Shown here: piece after piece, positions 1-6,385 of the stretch
How positions within the stretch are numbered: the stretch's first letter is position 1
Layout: each line of letters opens with the position of its first letter
From: Negativicutes bacterium
GTDB taxonomy: Bacteria > Bacillota > Negativicutes > SKW292
Direction: 5' to 3'
DNA length: 6,385 nucleotides
Assembly: GCA_026416215.1 (NCBI GenBank)
Contig: JAOAFP010000087.1
Span: 1 to 6,385, forward strand
The notes under the pieces: generated by a model
The model's input: the letters and a program-made list of their open reading frames with translations, nothing else
The model's database searches: none
What the model was told of the DNA's origin: nothing
Translations under genes and position numbers: made by a program

Positions 1-669
1 GCCCACGAAAACGGCGGGGAACACCGCTCCAACCAGCGGCTGGAGTTTCTCGGCGACGCGATACTAAATATGATTGTTGCCATCAGGCTGTACGAGGAAA
101 TGCCGGACTGCGCCGAGGGCGAGCTGACCAGATTGCGGGCGGGTCTGGTCTGCGAGAGGGCTCTGGCCGGAGTGGCCAGAGAGATTGGTCTGCCGGCAGT
201 GATCCGCTTGGGAAAAGGCGAACGATCGGCTTCGGGGGCAAGTGTTAAGGACTCAATTCTGGCTGACGCTTGTGAGGCCCTGGTGGGAGCGTGCTATCTG
301 GACGGCGGTTTGTCCCGGGCGGAAATGTTTGTCAACCGTTGGCTGTGGCAAAGGCGCTATGAGATCTGGGCGACGGCGGCTGACAGTAAATCCCGTCTCC
401 AGGAGTATCTGCAGGATCGGCACAGAGGAAAGGAAATACTGATAAAATACGAGGTAATTCAGGCCAGCGGCCCCGACCACGACCGCTGGTTTGTTGTGAG
501 AGCCGGTTGTGATCAGGAGGCCGGGGTGGGCGTGGGGGCCGGGAGAAGTAAAAAAGCAGCCGAGCAGGCGGCGGCAGCGGCAATGCTGGCCAGCCTGGCG
601 GGCACTGACGGCAGGCAGCAGCCGGCGGCCAGAAAAAAGCTAGCCAATGGGCATGAAAACCGCGCATAG
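1..669 (+). CDS. rnc: Ribonuclease III, 5'-truncated by the window edge
   Basis: This is the endoribonuclease that cuts double-stranded RNA and matures rRNA precursors and some mRNAs in the cytoplasm as a Mg-dependent homodimer. Frame 1 is open from base 1, giving 222 residues. Comparison with E. coli RNase III suggests about 26 N-terminal residues are missing. The family signature NQRLEFLGDA lies at residues 11-20; E15 and D19 match the E. coli metal ligands E41 and D45. The second acidic pair is D89 and E92 in ADACEALVGACYLDGG, matching D114 and E117. E39 corresponds to E. coli E65. A double-stranded RNA-binding domain follows at about residues 128-200, with SRLQEYLQ, the GPDHDRWFVV strand and GRSKKAAEQAA. 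The position equivalent to E. coli E38 is Q12, which the known signature tolerates. A short polar tail of about 20 residues follows. The stop codon TAG (667-669) lies inside a terminator-like hairpin. The real start is outside the window. Identification is firm. Confidence 0.97.
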   Translation, partial: AHENGGEHRSNQRLEFLGDAILNMIVAIRLYEEMPDCAEGELTRLRAGLVCERALAGVAREIGLPAVIRLGKGERSASGASVKDSILADACEALVGACYLDGGLSRAEMFVNRWLWQRRYEIWATAADSKSRLQEYLQDRHRGKEILIKYEVIQASGPDHDRWFVVRAGCDQEAGVGVGAGRSKKAAEQAAAAAMLASLAGTDGRQQPAARKKLANGHENRA

Positions 670-680
670 CGCGGTTTTTT
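656..680 (+). terminator. Rho-independent terminator-like hairpin containing the rnc stop codon
   Basis: AAAACCGCGC (656-665) and GCGCGGTTTT (669-678) form a perfect 10-bp inverted repeat around the 3-base loop ATA. The T run is 675-680, so four of its six T bases can also pair with the A run before the stem. The GC-rich core followed by T bases points to termination in the + direction. Read from the other strand, only four T bases would follow. The rnc stop codon TAG occupies 667-669, that is two loop bases plus the first base of the descending arm. The next gene starts 12 bases beyond the last T, leaving no room for a promoter between them. The hairpin may therefore act as a partial terminator or attenuator rather than a true operon end; that part is inference. 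Confidence 0.8.
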
Positions 681-692
681 CCGTAAACGACG

Positions 693-1820
693 ATGAAGGC
701 AACCAAAATCATTCCGATATTTTTGCCGGAAGCAGGTTGCCCGCAGCGGTGTCTGTTCTGCAGCCAGCCGTTGATCAGCGGGCAGGCTGGCAAGCCCGAC
801 CCGGCCGCAGTCGGGGATACTGTCAGACGGTGGCTGGAGAAATCACCGGGTTATGAATTTGATTTGGCGTTTTATGGTGGGACATTCACCGCGCTACCCC
901 CGTCCGTGCAGGAACAGTACCTTGAGCTGGCCGATTCATACCGCCGGCAGGGAATGATCGTCGGCATCCGGCTTTCAACCCGGCCGGACTGTCTGACCGA
1001 TCAGGCCTGTGAATTGCTGCAGCACTATCGGGTAACCATTGTGGAACTGGGGGTGCAGTCGTTGTCCGACCAGGTGTTGTCGGCCTGCCAGCGCGGTTAC
1101 ACTGCCCGGCAGGCCATTGATGGTTTTGAGCGTCTGCGCCGGCGGGGGATAAAAACCGGGATTCAACTGATGCTGGGGCTACCTGGCGATGATGGCCGGC
1201 CACTAGCTGACACAATCGAAGAGGTTTGCCGGTTGGGTCCCGACTATGCCCGGCTGTATCCGGCCATTGTGCTGGCCGGCACCGGGCTGGCCGGGTTGTG
1301 GCGCCGGGGGGGATACAGGCCGCTGACCCTGCGACAGGCTGCCGGTCTGGCCGGGATAAGCGCAGCCGTGCTGACAGGGGCGGGGGTAAAGGTAATGAGG
1401 ATCGGCCTGCAGGCCGGCCCGGGCCTGGATGATGAGGGTTCGCGGCTGGCCGGACCGTATCACCCGGCCCTTGGTGAACTGGCGGCCGGCGACTTCGCTC
1501 GACGGGTGTTTGTGCATAGCTTTTCCGGCCACCGTGATTTTTGGCGGGCTTCGCTGGGGAAGGTGGTTGAAATCGTGGGCCGGCAGCAGATGCGCGGTAA
1601 AATCTGTGGCCATCGCAACGAAAACATTAATTTTCTCAGCCGTCACGGGTTCCGGCCAGTTTACCGCCATAGCGACAACCCCGGAGTTGAACTGTGCTGC
1701 CGGAATAGGACTATAGATTGGCCGTATGACCAGTTTGTCGCCCGGTGCCGGATGGGATTGGCCGGGATATTTGCTGAGGTTATGGAGAACGACACGGAGG
1801 CAGAAGAATTTTGCATCTGA
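693..1820 (+). CDS. Radical SAM protein, Elp3-like without acetyltransferase domain
   Basis: This 375-residue protein is a radical SAM enzyme: it should bind a [4Fe-4S] cluster and cleave S-adenosylmethionine to a radical, but its substrate is unknown. The cluster motif CPQRCLFC has cysteines at residues 16, 20 and 23, in the CX3CX2C spacing. Other family blocks are the SAM-binding GGTF (62-65), IRLSTRPDC (92-100), VELGVQSLSD (117-126), GIQLMLGLPGD (156-166), ARLYPAIVLAGT (186-197), VMRIGLQ (234-240) and GPYHPALGEL (254-263). These are typical of Elp3-like proteins (COG1243 type). Residues from about 270 form the family's C-terminal region (RGKICGHRNENINFL at 301-315). No GNAT acetyltransferase domain follows, unlike true Elp3. 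Extra cysteines sit at 305, 335, 336, 352 and 374. ATG 693 is chosen because an in-frame TAA (684-686) blocks any earlier start and KIIPIFLP next to the cluster is conserved. No Shine-Dalgarno sequence is visible before it. The 3' end overlaps smc by 10 bases. The family call is firm; the function is not known. Confidence 0.93.
   Translation: MKATKIIPIFLPEAGCPQRCLFCSQPLISGQAGKPDPAAVGDTVRRWLEKSPGYEFDLAFYGGTFTALPPSVQEQYLELADSYRRQGMIVGIRLSTRPDCLTDQACELLQHYRVTIVELGVQSLSDQVLSACQRGYTARQAIDGFERLRRRGIKTGIQLMLGLPGDDGRPLADTIEEVCRLGPDYARLYPAIVLAGTGLAGLWRRGGYRPLTLRQAAGLAGISAAVLTGAGVKVMRIGLQAGPGLDDEGSRLAGPYHPALGELAAGDFARRVFVHSFSGHRDFWRASLGKVVEIVGRQQMRGKICGHRNENINFLSRHGFRPVYRHSDNPGVELCCRNRTIDWPYDQFVARCRMGLAGIFAEVMENDTEAEEFCI
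1796..1800 (+). promoter_or_regulatory. Ribosome binding site that fixes the TTG start of smc
   Basis: GGAGG lies 10 bases before the TTG at 1811, inside the last codons of the radical SAM gene. No ATG or GTG in the smc frame near this point would keep the conserved N-terminus HLKRIEVHGFKSFADK, so this site supports TTG 1811 as the start. Because the site and start both lie within the upstream gene, ribosomes finishing that gene could re-initiate on smc. Confidence 0.8.
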
Positions 1821-4800
1821 AGCGGATTGAAGTACATGGGTTCAAGTCTTTCGCTGACAAGACCGAAATCGAGTTCGGCCGCGGAATAACGGCAATTGTC
1901 GGCCCCAACGGCAGCGGCAAAAGCAATATTGCCGACGCGGTACTGTGGGTGTTGGGAGAACAGAGCCTGCGGGCATTGCGGAGCAACCGGGCCGAGGACG
2001 TAATTTTTGCCGGTTCGGACCGGCGGCGGGCGACCGGCATGGCTGAAGTCACACTGATTTTTGACAACAGCGACCAGGTATTGCCGGTCGAATACAACGA
2101 AGTGGCTATTACCCGCCGGTTGTACCGTTCGGGGGACAATGAGTACCTAATCAACCGCAACCACTGCCGCCTCAGGGATATTACCGAACTTCTGTCTCCC
2201 ACCGGTCTGGGCAGGGCATCGATGACGGTGTTGGGACAGAGCCGCCTCGATGAAGTACTAAACTCTCGCCCCGAGGACCGGCGTCTGATTTTCGAAGATG
2301 CGGCCGGCATATCGGTCTACAAACAGCGCAAACGCGATGCCCTGCGCAAGATGGATGATGCCAGGGCTAATCTCGAGTGTCTGACCGATGTGATCTGCGA
2401 ACTGGAGCAGACCCTTGAACCGCTGAAACAGAGTGCCGATAAAGCTTTGCTGGCCCAGCGGCTGTCCGCCCGGCTGGCCGAGCTGAGGCGCCGGCAGCTG
2501 CGGTGGGAGATCAGCCAGCTGCATGAACGCCGTGGCCAGGTTCGGGCCGAGGTTCGGCGGGCTACGGTTGAACTGGCTGAACTGACCGGACAGATGGTGG
2601 AACTGGAGAAGCAGTGCGAATTAACTGAGCAGGAGCAGTCCGGGATAGACGAACAGCTGCGCCGGGCCGAGCACGAATGGCGGCAGCACGGTCTGACGGT
2701 TGAAAAAATTGCCGGCAACATCGCTGTCCTGAATGAGAAGATCGTCCAGCTTGATGAGCGGATCGTGCGCAACGACAAAGTCCGGACTTCTCTGGCCGGG
2801 GAACGCGACGAGGCCGAACAGGAGGCTGAACGCAACCGGAATTTGGCAGTGGTGGCCGGGCAGAAGGCGGCCGGGCTTGAACGGGAAATCGGGGAAACTA
2901 TTGCCGGCCAACAGGCAAAAGCGGCTCAAGTTCAGGAGATTGAGGCCAGAATTGAGGAGCTGCGCGGCGCTTTCTTCAGCCAGATTCAGGAAAACGTCAC
3001 CCAGCGAAACCTTATGAACGGCCTGGCCGAACGGATTGAAGATCTGGAAAGGCGATGCCGGGATGGCCGGGCAGAGCTGGCGGCAATTGATGCCCGGTCG
3101 GACAAGATGGGCAAAGAAGGTGCGGAACTTGAGGAAAAGATTGCCGGCAGGCGAAACGACCGTCACCAGCTGTCCCTGGCCCGGGCTGAGGCGGAAAGTG
3201 AACGTGGCCGGCAGATTCAGATGCGGCAGTCGCTAATGGACGCCGAGCGGGATCTTGCGGGCAGGTTGCAGGCCATGCGCAGCCGGCATCAGCTGTTGCA
3301 AAACCTGCAAAATGACTACGAGGGTGTGGGACGGGGGGTCAGGATGGTTATGAAGGCTGACCGCCCATGGCGCAAAGGGGTTCTCGGATTGGTTGGCCAA
3401 ATAATCAGGGTGCCGGACAGCCTGCTGACGGCGATAGAAACCGCCCTGGGAGGGGCAGCCCAGAATATTGTCACTTCCGACAGTCTGACGGCCAGACAGG
3501 CGATTGATTACCTGCGGGATCAGGACGGCGGCCGGGCGACGTTTATGCCTCTTGACCACGTTCAGAAGGTGAGCCGGCCAGACAGACGTATCTGGCAGGG
3601 AATGGAAGGCATAGCCGGCATTGCTGCCGATATGGTCGACTACGACGAACAGTTTGCCGGAATTGTAGAAAACCTGTTGGCCCGGACGGTGGTGGCCAAG
3701 GATATGGACTGGGCGATGCGCCTGACCCGGGCCAGCAATTTCAGCCTGAGGGTGGTCACCCTGACCGGTGAGCTTTTTAATCCCGGCGGGGCAATCAGCG
3801 GCGGAAGTATCAGGCGCAAAGACAGCGGGATTATCGGTCGGGCCAGCGAGATAAAGACGCTATCGGTTCAGATTGACGAATGTGAACGTGAGCTGGACAG
3901 GCTGCAACACAAAATCGGGTGCGTCACCGGGGAGCTGCAGCGCCAGGAGGAAACACTGGCCGGTCTGATGACCGGTGAAAAAACTATTGACGTCGAACTG
4001 GCCGAGCTTAACCTTGCTGCCAAAACCCTGACCCGCGATCATCAGCTGCTTCTTCAGTCCCGCCAGGTGCTGGCCGGGGAAATCGTTGAGATGTGTGACA
4101 CGCTGAACAAATGCCGGCAGGAGTGGCTGGCCGTGAAGAAAGAAGTGGACAGACAGCAGACAGATGATGAACAGGCCAGGCGTCAGGTTGGGGTCTGGCA
4201 GCACCATCTGGAGGAAGCTCGCCGGGAAATGATCGAAATCAGCGGACAGCGTGAGCGGCTGGCGGTCACCCTGGCTACCTGGCAGCAGAAGAAAATTTCC
4301 TACGAAGAAGAAGCCAGGCGCTGGCAGCAACAATTGCTGACCATTGATGACAAGCTTGAGCAGCTGGCTGGGGAGAACCGGCAAAATGCCGTCCGCCGGG
4401 AGGAAATAACTGCCGAGATCAGTCAGCGGCAGGCCGAACTGGATCGGCAAAGGCGGGGCGAAGATGATGCCGGAAGACGGCGGGACGAATTGCTGGACGA
4501 ACGTCAGGCGGTGACTGCCCGTTGCCAGAAACTGGCCCGTGAATTGCGAAAAATAAGGGGAATGGTTGAGGCTGGACAGAAAGTTTTGCAGGAAAGAAAA
4601 ATTGCCGAGGCGGAAATAGAGTGCCAGATTCAGGACAAAAACCTTCGCTGGCAGGAGGAATTCGGGCAAAAAGACGATGACGAGACCGGTCCGGATACAG
4701 TGGAACCGCTGACCGAAGATGAACAACATGAAATCAGCCAGCTTGGCCTGCAGCTGGAAAACATTGGGCCATTCAACCCACTGGCCCCGGCTGAATACGA

Positions 4801-5359
4801 AAACGCCCTCCGGCGGGCTGAATTTCTTGGCCGTCAGCGGGATGATCTTATTCAGACCAGTGAAAAGCTGGGGAAGGTCATTGATGAAATCGATCAGACC
4901 ATGACTGCCCGGCTGCTTGAAGCCTTCAGCGCGATTAACGAGAACTTCCAGACGATGTTCTCCGCCCTGTTCGGTGGCGGCCGGGCCGGGCTCAGAATGC
5001 ACGGTGAAGATGGCGTTTTGCAGGCGGGCGCGGAAATAACCGCCCAGCCACCGGGGAAAAAGCTACAGAATCTCTCGTTGCTGTCCGGCGGTGAACGGGC
5101 GCTGACGGTTACAGCCCTGCTGCTGGCTATCCTGCGTTACCGCCCGGCTCCGTTTTGCGTAGTCGACGAAATTGACGCGGCTCTTGACGAGGTTAATGCC
5201 CGGAAATTTGCCGATTTGTTACGCGAATTCTCGGCTGGCACCCAGTTTTTGGTTGTTACCCACCGCAAATCGACGATGGAGGCTGCCGACATAATGCACG
5301 GAGTAACGCTGGCTGAAGCCGGAGTGTCAAAGCTTTTGTCGGTTGATTTTGCTGCCTAG
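1811..5359 (+). CDS. smc: Chromosome segregation / condensin ATPase Smc
   Basis: Smc is the ATP-driven, DNA-looping core of bacterial condensin. It forms a homodimer and works on the nucleoid with the kleisin ScpA and with ScpB, neither of which is in this window. The frame gives 1182 residues, close to the B. subtilis protein (1186). The N-terminal head (about 1-170) carries Walker A GPNGSGKSN at 31-39, then ADAVLWVLGEQS, EDVIFAGS and LGQSRLDEVLNSRPEDRR near 141-158. Long charged heptad-like coiled coils cover about 170-505 and 680-1015. Between them lies the hinge dimerisation domain (about 520-670), starting GVLGLVGQII and ending with the glycine-rich GGAISGGS at 659-666. The C-terminal head has the ABC signature LSGGE at 1091-1095, Walker B FCVVDE at 1115-1120 with D1119 and catalytic E1120, the D-loop ALDE, and the switch histidine in VVTHRK. 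All catalytic motifs are intact and no frameshift is seen. The start is TTG with GGAGG upstream, overlapping the radical SAM gene by 10 bases. The residue after the conserved GQ is S rather than the usual G. Confidence 0.98.
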   Translation: MHLKRIEVHGFKSFADKTEIEFGRGITAIVGPNGSGKSNIADAVLWVLGEQSLRALRSNRAEDVIFAGSDRRRATGMAEVTLIFDNSDQVLPVEYNEVAITRRLYRSGDNEYLINRNHCRLRDITELLSPTGLGRASMTVLGQSRLDEVLNSRPEDRRLIFEDAAGISVYKQRKRDALRKMDDARANLECLTDVICELEQTLEPLKQSADKALLAQRLSARLAELRRRQLRWEISQLHERRGQVRAEVRRATVELAELTGQMVELEKQCELTEQEQSGIDEQLRRAEHEWRQHGLTVEKIAGNIAVLNEKIVQLDERIVRNDKVRTSLAGERDEAEQEAERNRNLAVVAGQKAAGLEREIGETIAGQQAKAAQVQEIEARIEELRGAFFSQIQENVTQRNLMNGLAERIEDLERRCRDGRAELAAIDARSDKMGKEGAELEEKIAGRRNDRHQLSLARAEAESERGRQIQMRQSLMDAERDLAGRLQAMRSRHQLLQNLQNDYEGVGRGVRMVMKADRPWRKGVLGLVGQIIRVPDSLLTAIETALGGAAQNIVTSDSLTARQAIDYLRDQDGGRATFMPLDHVQKVSRPDRRIWQGMEGIAGIAADMVDYDEQFAGIVENLLARTVVAKDMDWAMRLTRASNFSLRVVTLTGELFNPGGAISGGSIRRKDSGIIGRASEIKTLSVQIDECERELDRLQHKIGCVTGELQRQEETLAGLMTGEKTIDVELAELNLAAKTLTRDHQLLLQSRQVLAGEIVEMCDTLNKCRQEWLAVKKEVDRQQTDDEQARRQVGVWQHHLEEARREMIEISGQRERLAVTLATWQQKKISYEEEARRWQQQLLTIDDKLEQLAGENRQNAVRREEITAEISQRQAELDRQRRGEDDAGRRRDELLDERQAVTARCQKLARELRKIRGMVEAGQKVLQERKIAEAEIECQIQDKNLRWQEEFGQKDDDETGPDTVEPLTEDEQHEISQLGLQLENIGPFNPLAPAEYENALRRAEFLGRQRDDLIQTSEKLGKVIDEIDQTMTARLLEAFSAINENFQTMFSALFGGGRAGLRMHGEDGVLQAGAEITAQPPGKKLQNLSLLSGGERALTVTALLLAILRYRPAPFCVVDEIDAALDEVNARKFADLLREFSAGTQFLVVTHRKSTMEAADIMHGVTLAEAGVSKLLSVDFAA

Positions 5360-5412
5360 CAGGAATAGGGCTGCAGCAGGGCGAAACCGGGAAATAAATG
5401 CTGTAATTGGAC

Positions 5413-5418
5413 AGGAGG
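5413..5418 (+). promoter_or_regulatory. Ribosome binding site that fixes the GTG start of the OPT gene
   Basis: A perfect AGGAGG sits 7 bases before GTG 5426, the start that reads directly into the transporter frame. A second GTG at 5418-5420 overlaps the site itself and is in another frame, so it is not the start. The rest of the 66-base gap after smc (5360-5425) shows no T-tailed hairpin and no convincing promoter, so readthrough from smc is possible. Confidence 0.85.
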
Positions 5419-5425
5419 TGGGAAG

Positions 5426-6385
5426 GTGACCGGCGGGGAAGAAAAAAAACTGGCTTTGCCGGACAACGCGTTTCGCGAGCTAAAGGAAGGGGAAAAGTAT
5501 GTCCCGATTATGACTGACGGCGACAGTCCGCGGGAGGACACGCCGTATGCCGTGATTCTCGGGTTTCTGTTCGGGGCGGTGTTCACGGTGGCAGCGTCGT
5601 ATATGCCGCTGAAAATCGGCCAGGGGGTTACTTCAGATACGCCTATTGCCGCCATTGCCGTGGGTCTGGCGGCGTTGCTGGCCCGTAAGCACGCGCTGGG
5701 TGAAAACATGATGATGCAGTGCACGGGTTCAACCGGGTCGATGGTCAACTCCGGGGTTATCTTCGTGATCCCGGCTATGTTCATCCTCAATCTGCCGGTG
5801 ACTTGGCTGGACATCGTCTGGACGGTGATCATCGGCGGTTTTTTGGGTATTTTCTACGCAATCATCCTCCGCGACTACTTTGTCGTCCACATGCACGGGC
5901 GTTATCCGTTTCCCGGCTCGGTGGCCACCACCGAAATTCTTGTTTCCGGAGGTAACAGCGGCAGTGCCGGGCTCAAAATCCTGCTGAGCTCAGCCGTATA
6001 CGGCGGGATCCTCGATTTTTGCACCAACACATTCGCCTGGTGGAATGAAGTGTTTACCACCAGGGTTACCGGCTGGGGAAAGTGGCTAGCCGACAAACAT
6101 AAAATGCTACTGTCGATCGATGCTGAGGCATCGGTGGTGGCAATCGGCTACCTGACCGGTTTTCGCTACGCACTGATCATCGCCTGCGGTTCGTTTTTCG
6201 GCTGGCTGTTCATTATTCCTCTCATCAGCTATTTTGCCCCCGGGCTGACTGCGCCGGTGGGAAATGTGGCAAAAACTGTCGGACAGATGTCGCCTGAGGA
6301 AATTTTCCGCAACTATGTCCGCTACATCGGGATCGGGGCATTGGCTATGTCGGGGATCATTGGCGTAATCAAGATGGGCAGGTAC
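5426..6385 (+). CDS. OPT-family oligopeptide transporter, 3'-truncated by the window edge
   Basis: This is a polytopic inner-membrane transporter of the OPT family, whose members import small peptides or metal chelates, probably with protons; the substrate here cannot be read from the sequence. The frame is open from GTG 5426 to the last base: 320 codons, about half of the usual 600-680 residues of bacterial members. A charged N-terminal tail of about 38 residues contains EKYVPIM (23-29). Hydrophobic segments by eye are near residues 40-60, 72-86, 107-123, 128-148, 183-204, 248-270 and 300-317. Family-like blocks are TPYAVILGFLFGAVF (39-53), LKIGQGV (62-68), ENMMMQCTGSTGSMVNSGVIF (about 93-113, compare the usual ENNxxQTxGSAGE...GVIF) and HGRYPFPGSVATTEIL (157-172, compare HGKLPYPEGTACAEVL). 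There is no signal peptide, as expected for this family. The gene follows smc, where ftsY is common in Bacillota. The family call is strong; subfamily and substrate are open. Confidence 0.9.
   Translation, partial: MTGGEEKKLALPDNAFRELKEGEKYVPIMTDGDSPREDTPYAVILGFLFGAVFTVAASYMPLKIGQGVTSDTPIAAIAVGLAALLARKHALGENMMMQCTGSTGSMVNSGVIFVIPAMFILNLPVTWLDIVWTVIIGGFLGIFYAIILRDYFVVHMHGRYPFPGSVATTEILVSGGNSGSAGLKILLSSAVYGGILDFCTNTFAWWNEVFTTRVTGWGKWLADKHKMLLSIDAEASVVAIGYLTGFRYALIIACGSFFGWLFIIPLISYFAPGLTAPVGNVAKTVGQMSPEEIFRNYVRYIGIGALAMSGIIGVIKMGRY

Noticed and set aside
332..793. A 153-codon minus-strand open frame spanning the rnc end and the terminator
   Set aside because: It crosses the conserved dsRNA-binding domain of rnc and the hairpin in antisense, and its proline/arginine-rich translation looks like a GC-rich shadow.
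1780..2835. Minus-strand open frames of about 170-180 codons over the start of smc
   Set aside because: They are antisense to the conserved Smc ATPase head and first coil, and give serine/arginine-rich low-complexity translations without motifs.
3860..5002. A 380-codon open frame on the minus strand inside smc
   Set aside because: It lies wholly antisense to the second coiled coil and part of the C-terminal head of an intact smc gene. Its translation is rich in L, F, P and Q with no recognisable domain, as expected from the complement of codons for charged coiled-coil residues in GC-rich DNA.
1811..5359. Whether the coiled-coil coding region contains internal DNA repeats or a domain duplication
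   Set aside because: Recurrent CTGGCCGA, CGGCAG and GAGGA-like words reflect repeated L, A, E, R, Q codons in coiled coils; I saw no long exact repeat.
5351..5378. GCTGC...GCAGC inverted repeat after the smc stop codon as a possible terminator
   Set aside because: The arms are only 5 bp with a long loop and there is no following T run; GCTGCAGC is itself a simple palindrome.
5399..5407. TGCTGTAAT, resembling an extended -10 promoter element before the OPT gene
   Set aside because: There is no -35-like hexamer at the proper distance, and the predicted transcript would begin within the AGGAGG ribosome binding site, which makes it an unlikely promoter for this gene.
5356..5832. A 158-codon minus-strand open frame over the start of the OPT gene
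   Set aside because: The + strand frame here has a perfect ribosome binding site, family motifs and membrane segments continuing to the window edge; the minus-strand product resembles nothing I recognise.

Overview
The window is a chromosomal housekeeping segment with four genes, all on the + strand: the 3' part of an RNase III gene (rnc), a complete radical SAM gene of the Elp3-like, GNAT-less type, a complete smc gene (chromosome condensation ATPase), and the 5' half of an OPT-family oligopeptide transporter gene. The order rnc - radical SAM - smc is a known arrangement in anaerobic Bacillota (Clostridia and Negativicutes). The strong AGGAGG-type ribosome binding sites, TTG and GTG starts and a visibly GC-rich composition (not counted) suggest a GC-rich anaerobic member of that phylum. 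Some Smc wording (GQS instead of GQG in the N-terminal head, and a head-to-coil junction I associate with Sporomusa/Veillonella-like Smc) leans towards Negativicutes, but this is from memory and weak.

Layout. Positions 1-669 hold rnc without its first ~26 codons. A perfect 10-bp hairpin with a T run (656-680) swallows the rnc stop codon and ends 12 bases before the radical SAM start codon at 693, which has no visible Shine-Dalgarno sequence. The radical SAM gene ends at 1820 and overlaps the TTG start of smc at 1811 by 10 bases, with a GGAGG at the right distance, so these two are probably translationally coupled. smc fills 1811-5359 as one uninterrupted frame of canonical length (1182 residues). 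A 66-base gap with no terminator and no convincing promoter follows. A GTG-started OPT transporter frame then begins at 5426, behind AGGAGG, and runs off the right edge.

How the genes relate. RNase III processes double-stranded RNA (rRNA precursors and mRNAs). Smc, with ScpA and ScpB, organises and segregates the chromosome. The radical SAM protein is related to the catalytic domain of the tRNA-modifying Elp3, but its own substrate is unknown. The transporter is functionally unrelated and sits where ftsY is usually found in Bacillota.

I see no mobile element, CRISPR array, tRNA or rRNA gene, and no sign of a new multi-gene system. The most interesting points are the terminator that contains the rnc stop codon, the missing ribosome binding site of the next gene, the unexplained Elp3-like enzyme fixed between rnc and smc, and the transporter after smc.
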